Source: Rusavskia elegans
Taxonomy: Eukaryota; Ascomycota; Lecanoromycetes; Teloschistales; Teloschistaceae
DNA: 64,000 nucleotides
Reading direction: 5' to 3'
Assembly (NCBI GenBank): GCA_011316305.1
Contig: SAUG01000071.1
Location: 186,001 to 250,000 of the forward strand
Shown: piece by piece, positions 22,293 to 32,393 of the stretch
Position numbering within the stretch: position 1 is the first letter of the stretch
How the letters are laid out: the number at the start of each line of letters is the position of its first letter
Program-made: the position numbers and the translations under genes
The notes under the pieces: generated by a model
What the model saw: only the letters and a program-made list of their open reading frames with translations
The model's database searches: none
Told to the model about the DNA's origin: nothing

Positions 22293-22862
22293 TCACATCC
22301 CAGTCATGCAATTGAAGTCCTCGTCCTCCAACAAAGCCTTGCTGCTGCGCTTCTTGTCCTTCCTCGACGAAAACAACTTCGTGTGCAGCCAACGGCGGAA
22401 ACCTGCATTCCCACCTAAGAGAACCGGCGGGACAACAATTGCGAGGACCGTAACAATCTGCTTGGTCGCCTGGGGCGCCACAAACCGTCCTACCAGATGC
22501 ACAGCCCATATGGCGAAGTAGACGCCGGCGTTGACGAAAGGACGATAGGAAGGACCCGGCATGTAACCTGCCAAGGTGTCGAAGTCCTTGCCACTGAGTA
22601 GAAGGAGGCAAAAAAAGGCGAAGAGGAAGGCACTCTCTGCGTATCGGTTGATAGGGTGCGGGTCTTTAATATCGCGGCCCGTGAGCCTCGTCATTTCAAT
22701 TATTATTTTGGAAATCCAGGCGAGGCCATACAGGACAGCTGTAATCTTAAGGATGATCTTGGTGCGTGGAGATAGAGGCATGAGTACCATGTAGTGCTGC
22801 TTTGTGTCCGCGTTCCAGTAAACCTGGCGAATCTGAGGCTTGGAGTCCGAAAGTAGAGGCAT
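22293..22862 (-). CDS. four-helix small membrane protein
   Basis: The start is placed at 22862 (MPLLSDSKPQIRQVYWN); an upstream in-frame ATG at 22937 adds 25 residues. The 189-residue product has about four hydrophobic segments: KIILKITAVLYGLAWISKII, ESAFLFAFFCLLLLSG, FVNAGVYFAIWAVHLVGRFV and IVTVLAIVVPPVLLGG. They are followed by a Lys-rich tail (FSSRKDKKRSSK). The family is not recognised. It lies on the same strand as the other short membrane proteins of the cluster. Confidence 0.65.
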   Translation of the reverse strand: MPLLSDSKPQIRQVYWNADTKQHYMVLMPLSPRTKIILKITAVLYGLAWISKIIIEMTRLTGRDIKDPHPINRYAESAFLFAFFCLLLLSGKDFDTLAGYMPGPSYRPFVNAGVYFAIWAVHLVGRFVAPQATKQIVTVLAIVVPPVLLGGNAGFRRWLHTKLFSSRKDKKRSSKALLEDEDFNCMTGM

Positions 22863-23157
22863 TGTTGCTATGTGCCTGGTGGTGCCTGCCGGTTGTAGAG
22901 GTAGTTGGAGGCAGTGTGTGAGAGGTTGCTGAATCACAGCGTCGTGATAATATTGAGGTAAGCGACTTCGTTGATATAAGTTGATTGAAATGTTTAAGGG
23001 AAGAACGGCTTTGTATAATAGCGATATTTTATTGTGTTGAGTCTATATGTGATGTCAAGATGGGACACGAACAATTTCCAACTAACGGCATCAGAATGTC
23101 TATTTCTCCGCTTGCTCTCGCTTCTTTTTCCATATCAGGTCTTGCTCCAAGGATAGC

Positions 23158-23349
23158 TCACATCCCAGACACGCAACGCAAGTCATCATCAACAAGCTCA
23201 GACTCGTTATTAGGTATATTCTCCTGCATCGAAAGCCCCAATCTCCCACACAGCCAACGATAACACTCTCCCAAAGACCCAAACCCCACACGCCCACACA
23301 GCATCGCCAGAATAAAACCGATCAGCAAAATCGCAAAGGGCCCCTCCAT
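23158..23349 (-). CDS. candidate 63-residue single-helix membrane protein
   Basis: An ATG-initiated frame starting MEGPFAILLIGFILAMLCG, a hydrophobic helix of signal-anchor type. A short Cys-containing region (GECYRWLCGRLG) and an acidic end (NNESELVDDDLRC) follow. The length is short enough for chance, but the charge layout and the position within a run of like genes support it weakly. Confidence 0.35.
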   Translation of the reverse strand: MEGPFAILLIGFILAMLCGRVGFGSLGECYRWLCGRLGLSMQENIPNNESELVDDDLRCVSGM

Positions 23350-23434
23350 CTAATCTCACGCCTCCACCATAACTCCACAAACACAGGGACCTCCAAACAC
23401 CTCTCCTATTCTACTCCTCCTTTAATTCATCCTC

Positions 23435-23719
23435 CTACCTCTCCTCCACTTCCAACCCCTTGTCCGCCGCCGATAGCGTAGATGAATGATGTGAAGGAAG
23501 TAATAAGAGCCGTAGAAATAGACCAACAGAACCGTAAGAAGGCCAGTAACAAGCAGGGAGTGAGTCCGTTCGGGATGTTGGAGCCCGCCGATTTTGTGGA
23601 GGAGAGCGGTGAATGGGGGTGGTTAGGAGGACGGAGGTTGTGATGATGAAGCTGGCGAAGATAGTGAGGAAGGCGAGGAGTTGGAGGGGGTTGTAGGAGC
23701 GGCGGGTATGTGGGGACAT
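23435..23719 (-). CDS. small two-helix membrane protein
   Basis: A 94-residue frame starting MSPHTRRSYNPLQLLAFLTI. The first helix is about residues 13-32 (LQLLAFLTIFASFIITTSVL). A Pro/Arg/Ser loop follows, then a second helix around PSYGSVGLFLRLLLLPS, and the end is acidic. The start resembles that of the gene at 24785 (MSSTLTASQHRPTLLAFLAY), and the two share an upstream sequence block (23876-23904 and 25015-25042), so they are probably a divergent tandem pair. Confidence 0.55.
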   Translation of the reverse strand: MSPHTRRSYNPLQLLAFLTIFASFIITTSVLLTTPIHRSPPQNRRAPTSRTDSLPACYWPSYGSVGLFLRLLLLPSHHSSTLSAADKGLEVEER

Positions 23720-23875
23720 GGTGGTTGATGGGCTGGCGAATTGTGATTTGGGTTTAGGAGTTTCTTTAATGCGTTGTAATTTTGGTGGTTATGGTTTTGT
23801 GGGAGTATATGTGTTGCTGATGATGGTGTTGTGTTAAAAGAAACGGTTCTTGTTACGAGAGTATTATTAGTTTCA

Positions 23876-23904
23876 CCCTGGGCATGATTCAACATATTCG
23901 TTGA
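23876..23904 (-). repeat. upstream block shared with 25015-25042
   Basis: CCCTGGGCATGATTCAACAT here matches CCCTGGGCCTGATTCAACAT at 25015. Similar bases continue on the right (ATTCGTTGA versus TCTCATTGA). Each block lies 160-230 bp before the ATG of one small membrane gene. It may be a remnant of gene duplication or a shared control element. Confidence 0.6.
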
Positions 23905-24464
23905 CAATCCATCTCCCATCATTCGTCAGAAGCCATATATATACCACAACCGTCGTCGGAAGACACCTCGAAAGGTGCAATACTGTCTTTCGAAGGGTTA
24001 CTACCTTGCCTGTCCGTCCCCATTGCTAGACTAGAGATCAAAACGGAAACGACCCAAATTGTGGTTTCTTTTTTAGTGATAATTGGTCTTGATATGCAAG
24101 TCGGGAAATTTGTAAAAGCTTTCACGCAACGATGAATTCGTATATTCAATGTTGCAAGTGATGGGATGGGCATCGATAGGCATTTGTTCAGGTCAGTCTA
24201 AGAAGTGTCTCAGAGACGGCCAAGAAGTATAGGAGATCTCTGACGATCGAGCGAATGCCTTGAGTTCTACTTGGTATCCGAGCTCGATTCCACGGAGCAG
24301 CGAACATGTCAACGGGTATGGCTGGAGTCAGGTCGCAGAATCGAATTCCCTTCCTTCACATCCCACTATCTTCCTCTTCCACCCGACTCCATCACTCCAC
24401 TTCACACTGACACAAACATACAACTTTCCAAGCCCGCCTCCCATCTCCCTCCCCCTCAATTCAC

Positions 24465-24785
24465 TCATCCCTTACCCCCTTCCTCCACATCCACTCCTTT
24501 CATCCGCCGCCCACCAAGCAAGCCCCAATTTTGCCTCCAGGAGTCACAATAGGCGTAGCGGAAGCAGACAACGCAAAGAGAATATGAAAAACAGACCCGA
24601 AGGACCATGAGAGGGACCGTGTGAAGGGATGGGTCGATTTGTTCGGGGTATGTAAGCCAGTTGGTTCTACCGAGGAGGGTGGTAGAGTTGTAGCGTGTTA
24701 GGAGATACGCGGCTGTGATTGTGGCGTAGGCTAGAAATGCAAGGAGGGTGGGGCGGTGTTGGGAGGCTGTGAGGGTGGAAGACAT
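24465..24785 (-). CDS. small two-helix membrane protein
   Basis: A 106-residue frame starting MSSTLTASQHRPTLLAFLAY. Helix one spans about residues 13-31 (LLAFLAYATITAAYLLT). After a loop with one sequon (NSTT), a second hydrophobic stretch follows (VPLMVLRVCFSYSLCVVCF), then a Gly/Arg and acidic tail. It resembles the gene ending at 23435 in length, N-terminus and topology. The function is unknown. Confidence 0.55.
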   Translation of the reverse strand: MSSTLTASQHRPTLLAFLAYATITAAYLLTRYNSTTLLGRTNWLTYPEQIDPSLHTVPLMVLRVCFSYSLCVVCFRYAYCDSWRQNWGLLGGRRMKGVDVEEGGKG

Positions 24786-25715
24786 GGTGCTGGGTGGGTT
24801 GAGGCGTCGAGGTCGTACTGGTTCTTGAGTTCGGGTTGCTGGAGTTGATATACCTTTTTGAGTCTGATCGATATGGGCTCTGGGGTGTGAATATCGTAGC
24901 GTGTTAGATTGAAGATAGTAGATGTAAATTGAGGGAGATAGAAGGGAAAGAAGTATATGTATTAGATCGTCAACAGAGATAATCTATCTCGACACAGAAT
25001 ATCAACAACCTTTCCCCTGGGCCTGATTCAACATTCTCATTGATCATTCCCTGTTCATCAAAAATCACAGCAACGCAAACACATGGACATTTCTCGTCGA
25101 ACACAGCCATCATGCACTCGGAATCAGCCCTCGTTCAAGGACTAGCACATCTAAAATAAATACCTTCATCCACAGCATTGAGAAAAAGTTCCACGCCCAA
25201 AACAAAGGCGAAGACCAAGGAATACGAACTCACGACCTCCGGGGACATAAATATCCGCCAAGGTGAAGCCTCAGTCGAACTTTAGAGGGAATCCCTGCTA
25301 CAATACCGGCCAGGTAGATATTTTCATTTTCAAAGTCCCGACTCAGGGCACCCCGGCAGATCCGAAAATGATGTCCAACACTCCAACAATATTCCAAAGT
25401 CAATCCAATATTGTTTGAATGTATCTAACATTGAAATGCGCCCAAGAAATCGAATATACGACTTTCCAAACCTATTATCCAACCTATCTGTCTCCCTTAC
25501 ATCTTAAAAGGTAGGTAGCTCAATGTATCCTCTGGATTACCATCCAGCATCATCATCTGTAAACCTCCACGAGGACCTCAAATAACCAGATCGAATCTAC
25601 CGCGGACCCCGATTTTGGTAAAATTCTAAGAGTCTTTCATCATCAGTTCCATTTCCCATCCACCAGACCTACAAACACAGCCACCATCATTCAGAATGGA
25701 TCCCATTCAGATAAC
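24786..25715. other. intergenic, holds copy 2 of the shared upstream block
   Basis: The sequence is AT-rich. The block at 25015-25042 matches 23876-23904. No coding frame is supported. Confidence 0.4.
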
Positions 25716-25988
25716 CTATTCAGGTTCTCCCTTCCGGTACCGAAGATAGTGTTTCCCAGTGGCGACGCATAGGCTGATAAGGAGGTACACCATGAATGCG
25801 ACGACAATTGTGCAGGCAGTCGAGCGCCACGGCTTGTCCGAGTAGCCGGTAGAGAAACTAAACAAGAAGATTCAAACAGTTACAGGTAGCAGGAGGGGTA
25901 GGTATAAGAGGAAGAAGCCGATCGTTTCTACCAGGCATCTGCTGGCGGACAATCCTTTGGCAAAAGCGATGGGGTTTAGGAGGGACAT
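25716..25988 (-). CDS. candidate 57-residue spliced membrane protein
   Basis: Exon 1 is 25988-25932 (MSLLNPIAFAKGLSASRCL). A 99-bp intron (donor GTAGAA, acceptor GACAAG) leads to exon 2 at 25832-25716, encoding PWRSTACTIVVAFMVYLLIS and LCVATGKHYLRYRKGEPE. The second exon has a clear membrane helix followed by basic residues, and the join is in frame. The AAG acceptor is less usual, so the exact model is uncertain. No family is recognised. Confidence 0.4.
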
Positions 25989-26567
25989 GGTGGTTGTCGG
26001 ATGATCTGAGTGTAGGTTGGGGGGTCTTTGATCTGCGTGGGTAATGTGAAGCGTTGTGATGTTGTTGGTTTCGCGGAGTAGAATGAGAATAGTGGTGGGG
26101 AAGTGTGCGGTGATTTCGAAAAATCTTGAATAAGGGTCTTAGAGACGGATTCTGGGAAGATAACTGATTTGAGCACGTTTCCTCGCTACGAATGCTGCAA
26201 AGGTAGCTAGTTTGAGCATGTTATCCTAATATCGATTCTATCCTGTAAAGCTATGTGAGCTTTGTTAGATCAGGACAGTTTCTCTGGTATGCCAGCACCC
26301 CCATGGATCGAGACAAAATCCTATTTTACAAAGTACTCATTTTCACTCGCACTCCCTTTTAGTGTGGAGGTGGCTCTTGATTCTGTATATCTTCTCTTGC
26401 GGCTATCTATACCAACCGACAACCAGGAAGGGTAATGTGCAACCTAAGCTTTAGCGATTGAGGGTTCTAAATGATGAAATTCCGAGGTTGTAATTCTGGG
26501 CCCATCTCACATGTCCTTTTTCCCAACATTAGCAGTGTCCAGCTCTACCCCCTCAAATGCATCCAAT

Positions 26568-27077
26568 TCAGCCCCAGCCAGCAACAGCATAGTCATCACA
26601 GCCCTCATACTCTTTCTTGATCTCCATCCCCACAAACGCAGCCTCCATCCTGAAAAACTCCACCCAATAAAGAAACCTCTCCTTCTTTCCCCTCCCAATC
26701 TCACCAACTTGCTCCACGAACTCGACGACCGAGTTTCCTAAATGCCACGCCAGGACCAAAATCACAAACAGCCAGTAGCAGATCCTTTCCGTATGGCGTG
26801 AAATGACAATTTGCTTGATGGCGAAAGCAAATTTGTATATGAATGTTATTAGGAAGCAAAGGAAGGTGAGCAGGTATTTGACTGAGAGGAGTTCCATGTC
26901 GATAGCGGTTCTCAGTGCTTGATATATGTAGACTCCTGGTATGAAGGGGAGGGAGATTAGGAGGATGAGGCATTCGAAGAGAATTTCTTCCCCGTCGACG
27001 GGAGTGGGAGGAGACTTGGTGATTCCTGCATATTGTGGATGTAACTTCGTGTGCGTAGCGGTTCGTATTCGAGACAT
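26568..27077 (-). CDS. four-helix small membrane protein
   Basis: A 169-residue frame with an ATG at 27077. The soluble start (MSRIRTATHTKLHPQYAGIT) is followed by hydrophobic stretches ILFECLILLISLPFIPGVYI, LLSVKYLLTFLCFLITFIYK and ICYWLFVILVLAWHLGNSVV. An amphipathic, charged region (GRGKKERFLYWVEFFRMEAA) follows. The ordering of helix and basic loop suggests an even number of passes. The family is not recognised. It belongs to the minus-strand run of short membrane proteins. Confidence 0.6.
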   Translation of the reverse strand: MSRIRTATHTKLHPQYAGITKSPPTPVDGEEILFECLILLISLPFIPGVYIYQALRTAIDMELLSVKYLLTFLCFLITFIYKFAFAIKQIVISRHTERICYWLFVILVLAWHLGNSVVEFVEQVGEIGRGKKERFLYWVEFFRMEAAFVGMEIKKEYEGCDDYAVAGWG

Positions 27078-27517
27078 TTTGAAAAAGCGTCGGTATGATC
27101 TCCTGCTTTGATCGTGCGGCGTGGCACGAAGATCGTTGGAGTTGAGGAAGTATCAATGCAAGTGGGAGGAGGTTTGCTTTCTATTTGCTCTGCAGAGAAA
27201 AGTTTGGCACATATGCGTTGGGAAGTCGCCTTTTTGAGCAAGTTTCCTATCCACTTCTTGGTGTAAAGTCCTCTAAAAACCGGGCTATGCTACTCGAGGA
27301 TAATTCTCCGGCAGGTCAAGACTACCGAGATCTAGCAACCGCAAGGAATGTCCCTCCCAGATTCCTTATCCCCAAGCTCGTCACACTTCTCCGTCTTATC
27401 ATGCTCCCCGAAGAGGTTATCGCCAAGTTTGAAACCCATCATTTCGCCAGGACTCGCCAACTTTTTAATCAAATCATCGATTTGATGATTCTCAACCTCT
27501 TTGCAGTGAGCACAAAG
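27078..27517. other. intergenic
   Basis: A plus-strand frame reaching 27532 (ATG at 27287, 82 codons) has amphipathic character but overlaps the promoter side of one gene and the 3' end of the next. I do not support it as a gene. Confidence 0.35.
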
Positions 27518-28378
27518 CTAATTTGCAGGTGATATTGTCCTCCCATAATCTTCCGTCACAGTTGAGGCATCCACGACTTTCTTCTCCTCTTTCATGTGGT
27601 GATAAAAGCAGTCGATGCAGTACTTGAGAGACGGTGATATAAGCGAACAATAGAACAAATAGGGTGCTAGGAAGGAAGCCAGAAGTAGGCCGTGCTCCTC
27701 GAAGAAGGTTTCAAGGCTACCTTTGGGGACGATCATGGTGATGATTAACACGATGATGTACCCAGCCAGAAGGGTCAATGGGAGCTCTACCAAGAGACTG
27801 ATAAAGTGGCCTGCCTTTGGGGTGACCTTGAATATAGCATCGTCGGTGGTCGACAGTAATGGCGTTGTCATGTCCATGATTTTCTTCTGTTCTTTCGCCT
27901 CGCGCCAGGCGCGGTCGATGCAGGACTTGAACTCCTGTGAGCCGAGGATGTAGTGCAAAGCCGGAAGCACAAGGAGGAGTGAAGCCAGCATGGGTTGGGT
28001 ATGATCGTCTTTGAGAAGATCGACAAGAATGGCGTCGTTGGTGGTCCTGGTCAAAACCATGTACCCAGCGATAAGGGCCAGTGGAACTGCTGTACAGATG
28101 TGAATGATGAAGCGCTCGCTCCAGTTTTCCTTCTTGGAGCCGTTGTTGGTGATTGCGATTTTTACCATTGCTCTGTGCATCGCCAGGTTGTTCGTCGACG
28201 TTGAAGCCTCGGCGCGGCCGATAACCCAAACGAACAAGCTCAAACTCGTAAGACAGCCGAGGAGTATCCCAAAGAAGGTATCTAGTGCATATTTTTGGGA
28301 GAGGGTAATGCAGTTGGGATCGTCCGCGATAGAGGCTGTGATGAAGTGTAAATGGTAAGGATGGTCATCCAGAGCCAT
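27518..28378 (-). CDS. membrane protein with a duplicated two-helix unit
   Basis: A 286-residue intact frame. Residues 90-169 and 191-270 are two copies of one unit: two hydrophobic segments, then Cys-Ile-Asp and a charged end. Compare FIIHICTAVPLALIAGYMVL with FISLLVELPLTLLAGYIIVL, and CIDRAWREAKEQKKIMD with CIDCFYHHMKEEKKVVD. An N-terminal hydrophobic stretch (residues 34-53) may be a third, partial copy. Five or six membrane passes are likely, with the CID...KK ends on one side. The family is not recognised. Internal duplication within one frame fits the expansion pattern seen elsewhere in this region. Confidence 0.7.
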   Translation of the reverse strand: MALDDHPYHLHFITASIADDPNCITLSQKYALDTFFGILLGCLTSLSLFVWVIGRAEASTSTNNLAMHRAMVKIAITNNGSKKENWSERFIIHICTAVPLALIAGYMVLTRTTNDAILVDLLKDDHTQPMLASLLLVLPALHYILGSQEFKSCIDRAWREAKEQKKIMDMTTPLLSTTDDAIFKVTPKAGHFISLLVELPLTLLAGYIIVLIITMIVPKGSLETFFEEHGLLLASFLAPYLFYCSLISPSLKYCIDCFYHHMKEEKKVVDASTVTEDYGRTISPAN

Positions 28379-29012
28379 ATGATGAAGCGAGACTTCAAGG
28401 TGGCTGCAGGCATGGTCATGGTATCTGGTTGGATTGATTGGGTGACAGTAGTTACGTGATGGGTCGAGGATCCAAGCCGGTGGTTTGACTTGAGGTATGG
28501 GTGTGGTTGTGGAAGAGAAGAACCTTAGGACCGAGAAGACTGTTTGTGTTTAAAATATGGGAGACTGGCTAGTGATGAACGAGCTGATGAGCAACTCGTG
28601 TTGATTCTCCATTCGACAAGGAAAGTGACATCATTTCCTGTACAAGTCTGTGTTGAATGACAATGACAATGTATTGCTACAAGCCTTTGTTTGCCCCTGC
28701 CGTCTATCACCCGATTGAGAGCCTGACAGAGTCTTGTACCTGACGGAGTCTTGTATAGTAAAGAAATACAGGCTATGACATTATGGGAGTCTTCAGAACG
28801 ATCAGAGGTACTTATTATGATCCGCCAAGCATTATTGATATTCATCGATAATCAGCGGATCACAGCATGTGTGCTCCAGCTTCTCATTGATCTTGGCCCA
28901 GAATCTCCTGTCTCTGTCTCCCCGCTCTCCTTGCTCCCTTTGCGCCACTGTTCCGAGTAATGCTTGACTTTGATGTTCAAGATATCCAGTCCACACCCCC
29001 ACATCATGACCC
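28379..29012. other. intergenic
   Basis: It holds the promoter region of the duplicated-unit gene and the 3' flank of the next. No supported coding frame. Confidence 0.4.
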
Positions 29013-29501
29013 CTAGTAGGCTTCTTCGTAGAAACGCCTCTGCATCTTCGCTGCCCACCATGACATCGAGCGGTCAGGCTCCTCATGAACACCACAAGGA
29101 AACCCACATTTGCCGTCACCACATCCGGACCTCATGTTGACAGTCGATGCATTTCCGATCGTACCGGCGTTGTGATAGAGAGGAAGCGAATAATCGAGGC
29201 CCGTTTTCTCTTCCCCCAAATCCTTGTCCATTCGCTTTTCGAGCATCCTAATGAGCTTGACCCAAACTCCTGTAGCCTCCAGAACGTAGTTGAGACCATT
29301 AAGCAGAATCAAGGTGCCGCAGGCAAGGGAGCTTGTAACGAAGGAAGGATCGACATATTTGGTGAGATCAATACCCATGTATCTTCCGTACTCGATGACG
29401 AGGGGCGTGATGTCGATGGAGATTTTGAAGATGGAGTAGAGGATTACCACCCCTAAGAGGATCGTGAGGGCGATCTCGCACCCCAGCGCTGGTTTAGACA
29501 T
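29013..29501 (-). CDS. small membrane protein with Cys-rich tail
   Basis: The start is placed at 29501 (MSKPALGCEIALTILLGVVI), giving 162 residues; the frame stays open upstream to 29735 without signs of coding. Helices: about 8-28 and FVTSSLACGTLILLNGLNYV (about 52-71). A basic/acidic linker (RMLEKRMDKDLGEEK) follows. Near the end is a compact Cys cluster, CGDGKCGFPCG, then SWWAAKMQRRFYEEAY. The cluster resembles a small metal or disulfide knot. No family is recognised. Confidence 0.6.
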   Translation of the reverse strand: MSKPALGCEIALTILLGVVILYSIFKISIDITPLVIEYGRYMGIDLTKYVDPSFVTSSLACGTLILLNGLNYVLEATGVWVKLIRMLEKRMDKDLGEEKTGLDYSLPLYHNAGTIGNASTVNMRSGCGDGKCGFPCGVHEEPDRSMSWWAAKMQRRFYEEAY

Positions 29502-30751
29502 GAACACTGTTTTGGTAGAGCCGGTAAACAATAATTTCCTGCTGTGGATCGAGACAGAATAGATAAGTCGGGGCGAAGATATTGGGTAAGTCGATGCTGG
29601 GGACTGCGAATAGCTGACGGTTTTTGACAATTGTGAGAAATGAAAGGAAGTAAGGGAGCAACTGGCCGCAAGATTGTTTCCATAGTTTGCTTTGATATCT
29701 GATGAATTGACAGCATTCGCGAAGTGACGCCCCATCGTGGTATGAACACTGAGAACATACGGCTTTCAGTGATGAACGGTCAAGCAATCCTTCTCGCTTA
29801 TATCACGGATACGTCCTTAGGGTGAACATATTATGGCAAATGTGATGTTCGATTACAAGCCAACCAAGAATTCCCAGCAAAGACGACTCCCGGACGTATA
29901 TGATGGAGGCATCTAGCCTAGATAACCCTACCGATGTTGCAACCGTTAAGGCGCCACAGGCGACTTCTTGATAGGTACCCCTGAACGCTCACCTGGGTGC
30001 AAGATCCCAGGTCTAGCGCTGGAATCTCATCGGCTCTTTATCTTGCTCTCGAAAGAGTCTTAAAACATGGAATGTATGCTGAGTGTGCCACGCGATCGAG
30101 AAGTCAAAAATCTCCCAGTGAGCGCTGGTAGGCACAATGATTGAGATTGATGGAGGCCTCTCCCCTTTCTCGACCAGTCAATGCCTTCGAGGCACTTAAG
30201 ACAGTAAGATTGATCGGACATAATGGTATCCAGTAGACGGACAAACAAAGGCAAATGTAGCCTAAGTTTTCGAGAGGGTTGAAGGCAAAGCCTGGCTAAA
30301 TGACTGACGCATATCTGTGGAAGTTGTGAAAGACCTGGTGGTGAGCAAGTCCAAGTCTGCTCGGACTATTGGGCTGGCGTTTTCATTGCAGCTGTAATTT
30401 CCTTAACAGAGAAATATAATCGGTCGTCCATCTGTGGGATCGCTAGGCCCAACGTCAATAGCAATCCAAGAATCGGCTATTAATGCGTCAGCTCGGATGT
30501 AACAGACGCAATGACATATACACCATCGGTTCAATCATACTAAGCGATACCGAATCTTCTGCACCTCTTCCCGACAGTCAAGCATTCGAGCCAAACAAAG
30601 ACGATAATGATTGACTTTCATTCAGTAGCGCCAGTAGGCGCATCAATGCGAATTGAACCCGCATATCGCATATTTGGCCGTCTTTTGCACTTCCCATAAA
30701 GAACCTCTGCTGAGTGCCAGTTTCCAGCATGGGTGCGTCTGCCTGCAATCA
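29502..30751. other. intergenic, no gene supported
   Basis: It includes the upstream region of the Cys-tail membrane gene and of the secreted protein. Only short frames. I see no repeats beyond low-level AT bias. Confidence 0.4.
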
Positions 30752-31693
30752 ATGGCTTACCAAAGAAGACTGCTTCCAAGCCTGGTGTTGTGCCTCCTGG
30801 CAATACGCCAAGCACTGACTCTACCAGCTAAACCACCTGGAGATCTATTAGATATCAGGTAAAGGAATACATCAGCGGCCTTACACCAATACTGAACAAA
30901 CTACAGCACCAATGTTGCCACCGACTCCAGTTTCACCAGCCTCGGAATACCTCTATACTTCACCATGGACACCGAAGTGCTCGATCCCCGAGCACAGCTA
31001 AACAGGGTATATGTCTTCAGAGTCTCGGTAGTAACCTTGGAGGACCTGTGCTTACATCTGCGCCACCTCCCCGAAATTCGCCAGCGCTTTTCTACCACAG
31101 GGAGCGACGTTGTGATTGGGTTGGTCAGCGACGAAGAGCCACCGTCCAGATTCGCCGCCTGGGCCGTCCAGCGAACTTTCGAAGCAGCTCACCGGAATAA
31201 TTACGCAACAATACAATCCACCATGGAATGGCGTGGAAGGGCGGTTGGTATGATCGAACTCAGCCGTTGGTCGAATTCCTTGACCAGCAATTCCGAGGAA
31301 GCTGTGGGGAATATAACGCTCAAGGCTGATGATTCTGCTCCGTCTTCTGCGATCGTACCAGCAGGGCTCGGAGAACGTCATGAAATCGAACTGATTCCTA
31401 GCTACATCGGCATAGCAATGCCAATGTATGATGTCATGCTCACCATCATCAAGGTCATGGTCATGAGCGTCGAGAAAGGACCTGAGACCTTTTGCGATGA
31501 AATCGTTATGCCCAAGTTCATTCTCAGACCTGAGCTTGTAATGGGACAGCAGGTACTGACATGGAAACATGTTGCCAAAATGATGAGGATATTGGCCATG
31601 TGGATGGTTGCGCAGGGGCGATATCAGGAGGTGGGCTTCTTGATCAAAAGAGACGGGGATCTAATCGCGATAGGGGGGTTAAGGCGACAGTAA
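30752..31693 (+). CDS. predicted secreted protein, 297 residues
   Basis: Two exons, 30752-30858 and 30907-31693, with a 48-bp intron (GTAAAG...CTACAG). The join completes a Ser codon and brings the in-frame sequence FTSLGIPLYFTMDTEVLDPR into the protein, which a start at 30965 would lose. The N-terminus MAYQRRLLPSLVLCLLAIRQ is a signal peptide, with cleavage likely near ALTLPA. The mature part has few cysteines, a polar/aliphatic mix and a hydrophobic stretch (IGIAMPMYDVMLTIIKVMVM, about residues 190-210) that may be a buried helix. No family is recognised. The product could be a secreted effector-type or cell-wall protein; this is inference. Confidence 0.7.
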
Positions 31694-31953
31694 TCCGCAT
31701 AGAGTTGGGGACACGCTGGACAACTGCGAGAGTATGATATAGGTTGCTTTAAAAAAGCATACAAACCTCCCACGGACACTGTTCTACAGTTGTACACAAT
31801 TCCCCGCATGTTCGTCAATGCCACGATGAGGAGCATTTGGCGAAACATAAGCATATGTTCAGTTACCGCGAAGCAGAGTACCGATATGATTGCGACAAGG
31901 GAGTCGAAGATGGATAGACATAGCAGAGAACAGAAGTTTGGCTGATTTGGCAT
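31624..31953 (-). CDS. candidate small membrane protein, convergent overlap
   Basis: A 109-residue frame with an ATG at 31953. Its first half is hydrophobic (FCSLLCLSIFDSLVAIISVL, then MLLIVALTNMRGIVY). Its 3' end overlaps the last 70 bases of the secreted-protein gene on the other strand. The tail after GLYAFLKQPIS looks non-coding, so the real gene may end earlier or be spliced. Confidence 0.4.
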   Translation of the reverse strand: MPNQPNFCSLLCLSIFDSLVAIISVLCFAVTEHMLMFRQMLLIVALTNMRGIVYNCRTVSVGGLYAFLKQPISYSRSCPACPQLYADYCRLNPPIAIRSPSLLIKKPTS

Positions 31954-32393
31954 GATGAAACAAAGAACGCTCCATGGATCGTCAAAGCCTTAAAACTACC
32001 CCATTTAGATTAGTATTCTCTGCAGTAGCCGAAGTGTCTCCATCGCTAGACCGTATCTGGAAGACTTCTTGGCAGGACCCACGTCACCAATCTCAAATCT
32101 ACAAGATGCGTTCTCGTGCCGACAACCACATTCCCAGTCTGTCGAAAAGCGAGAGGTGTGTCTTCATCGATGCTTACCCTAGACTCTGTCAAATCGACTT
32201 TGTTTTCCGAGCATGCTTGCTGTACTCGTCGCGTTGATCATCAACCGCAATAGGGATATACAACACTCGACACCTCGAATTAGGAATCCGTTCTGACGAT
32301 TCATCAAACGCCATTGTATAATCGCTACATACACACAATATTTGGCCGCGTAGCTTGTCATGCCTGCTGCGACAATGATTGGTCAGTCAGTCA
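31954..32393. other. intergenic
   Basis: No supported gene. Short frames only. Confidence 0.4.

Noticed and set aside
27185..27532. plus-strand frame between two minus-strand membrane genes
   Set aside because: The first ATG leaves only 82 codons. It overlaps the end of a supported gene, and no motif is seen.
30640..30832. tRNA-like boxes on the minus strand (TTTAGCTGGTAGAG and GGGTTCAATTC)
   Set aside because: The two boxes are about 180 bases apart, the A-box lacks several usual bases, and no acceptor or anticodon stem can be built. The area is better explained by exon 1 of the secreted-protein gene.
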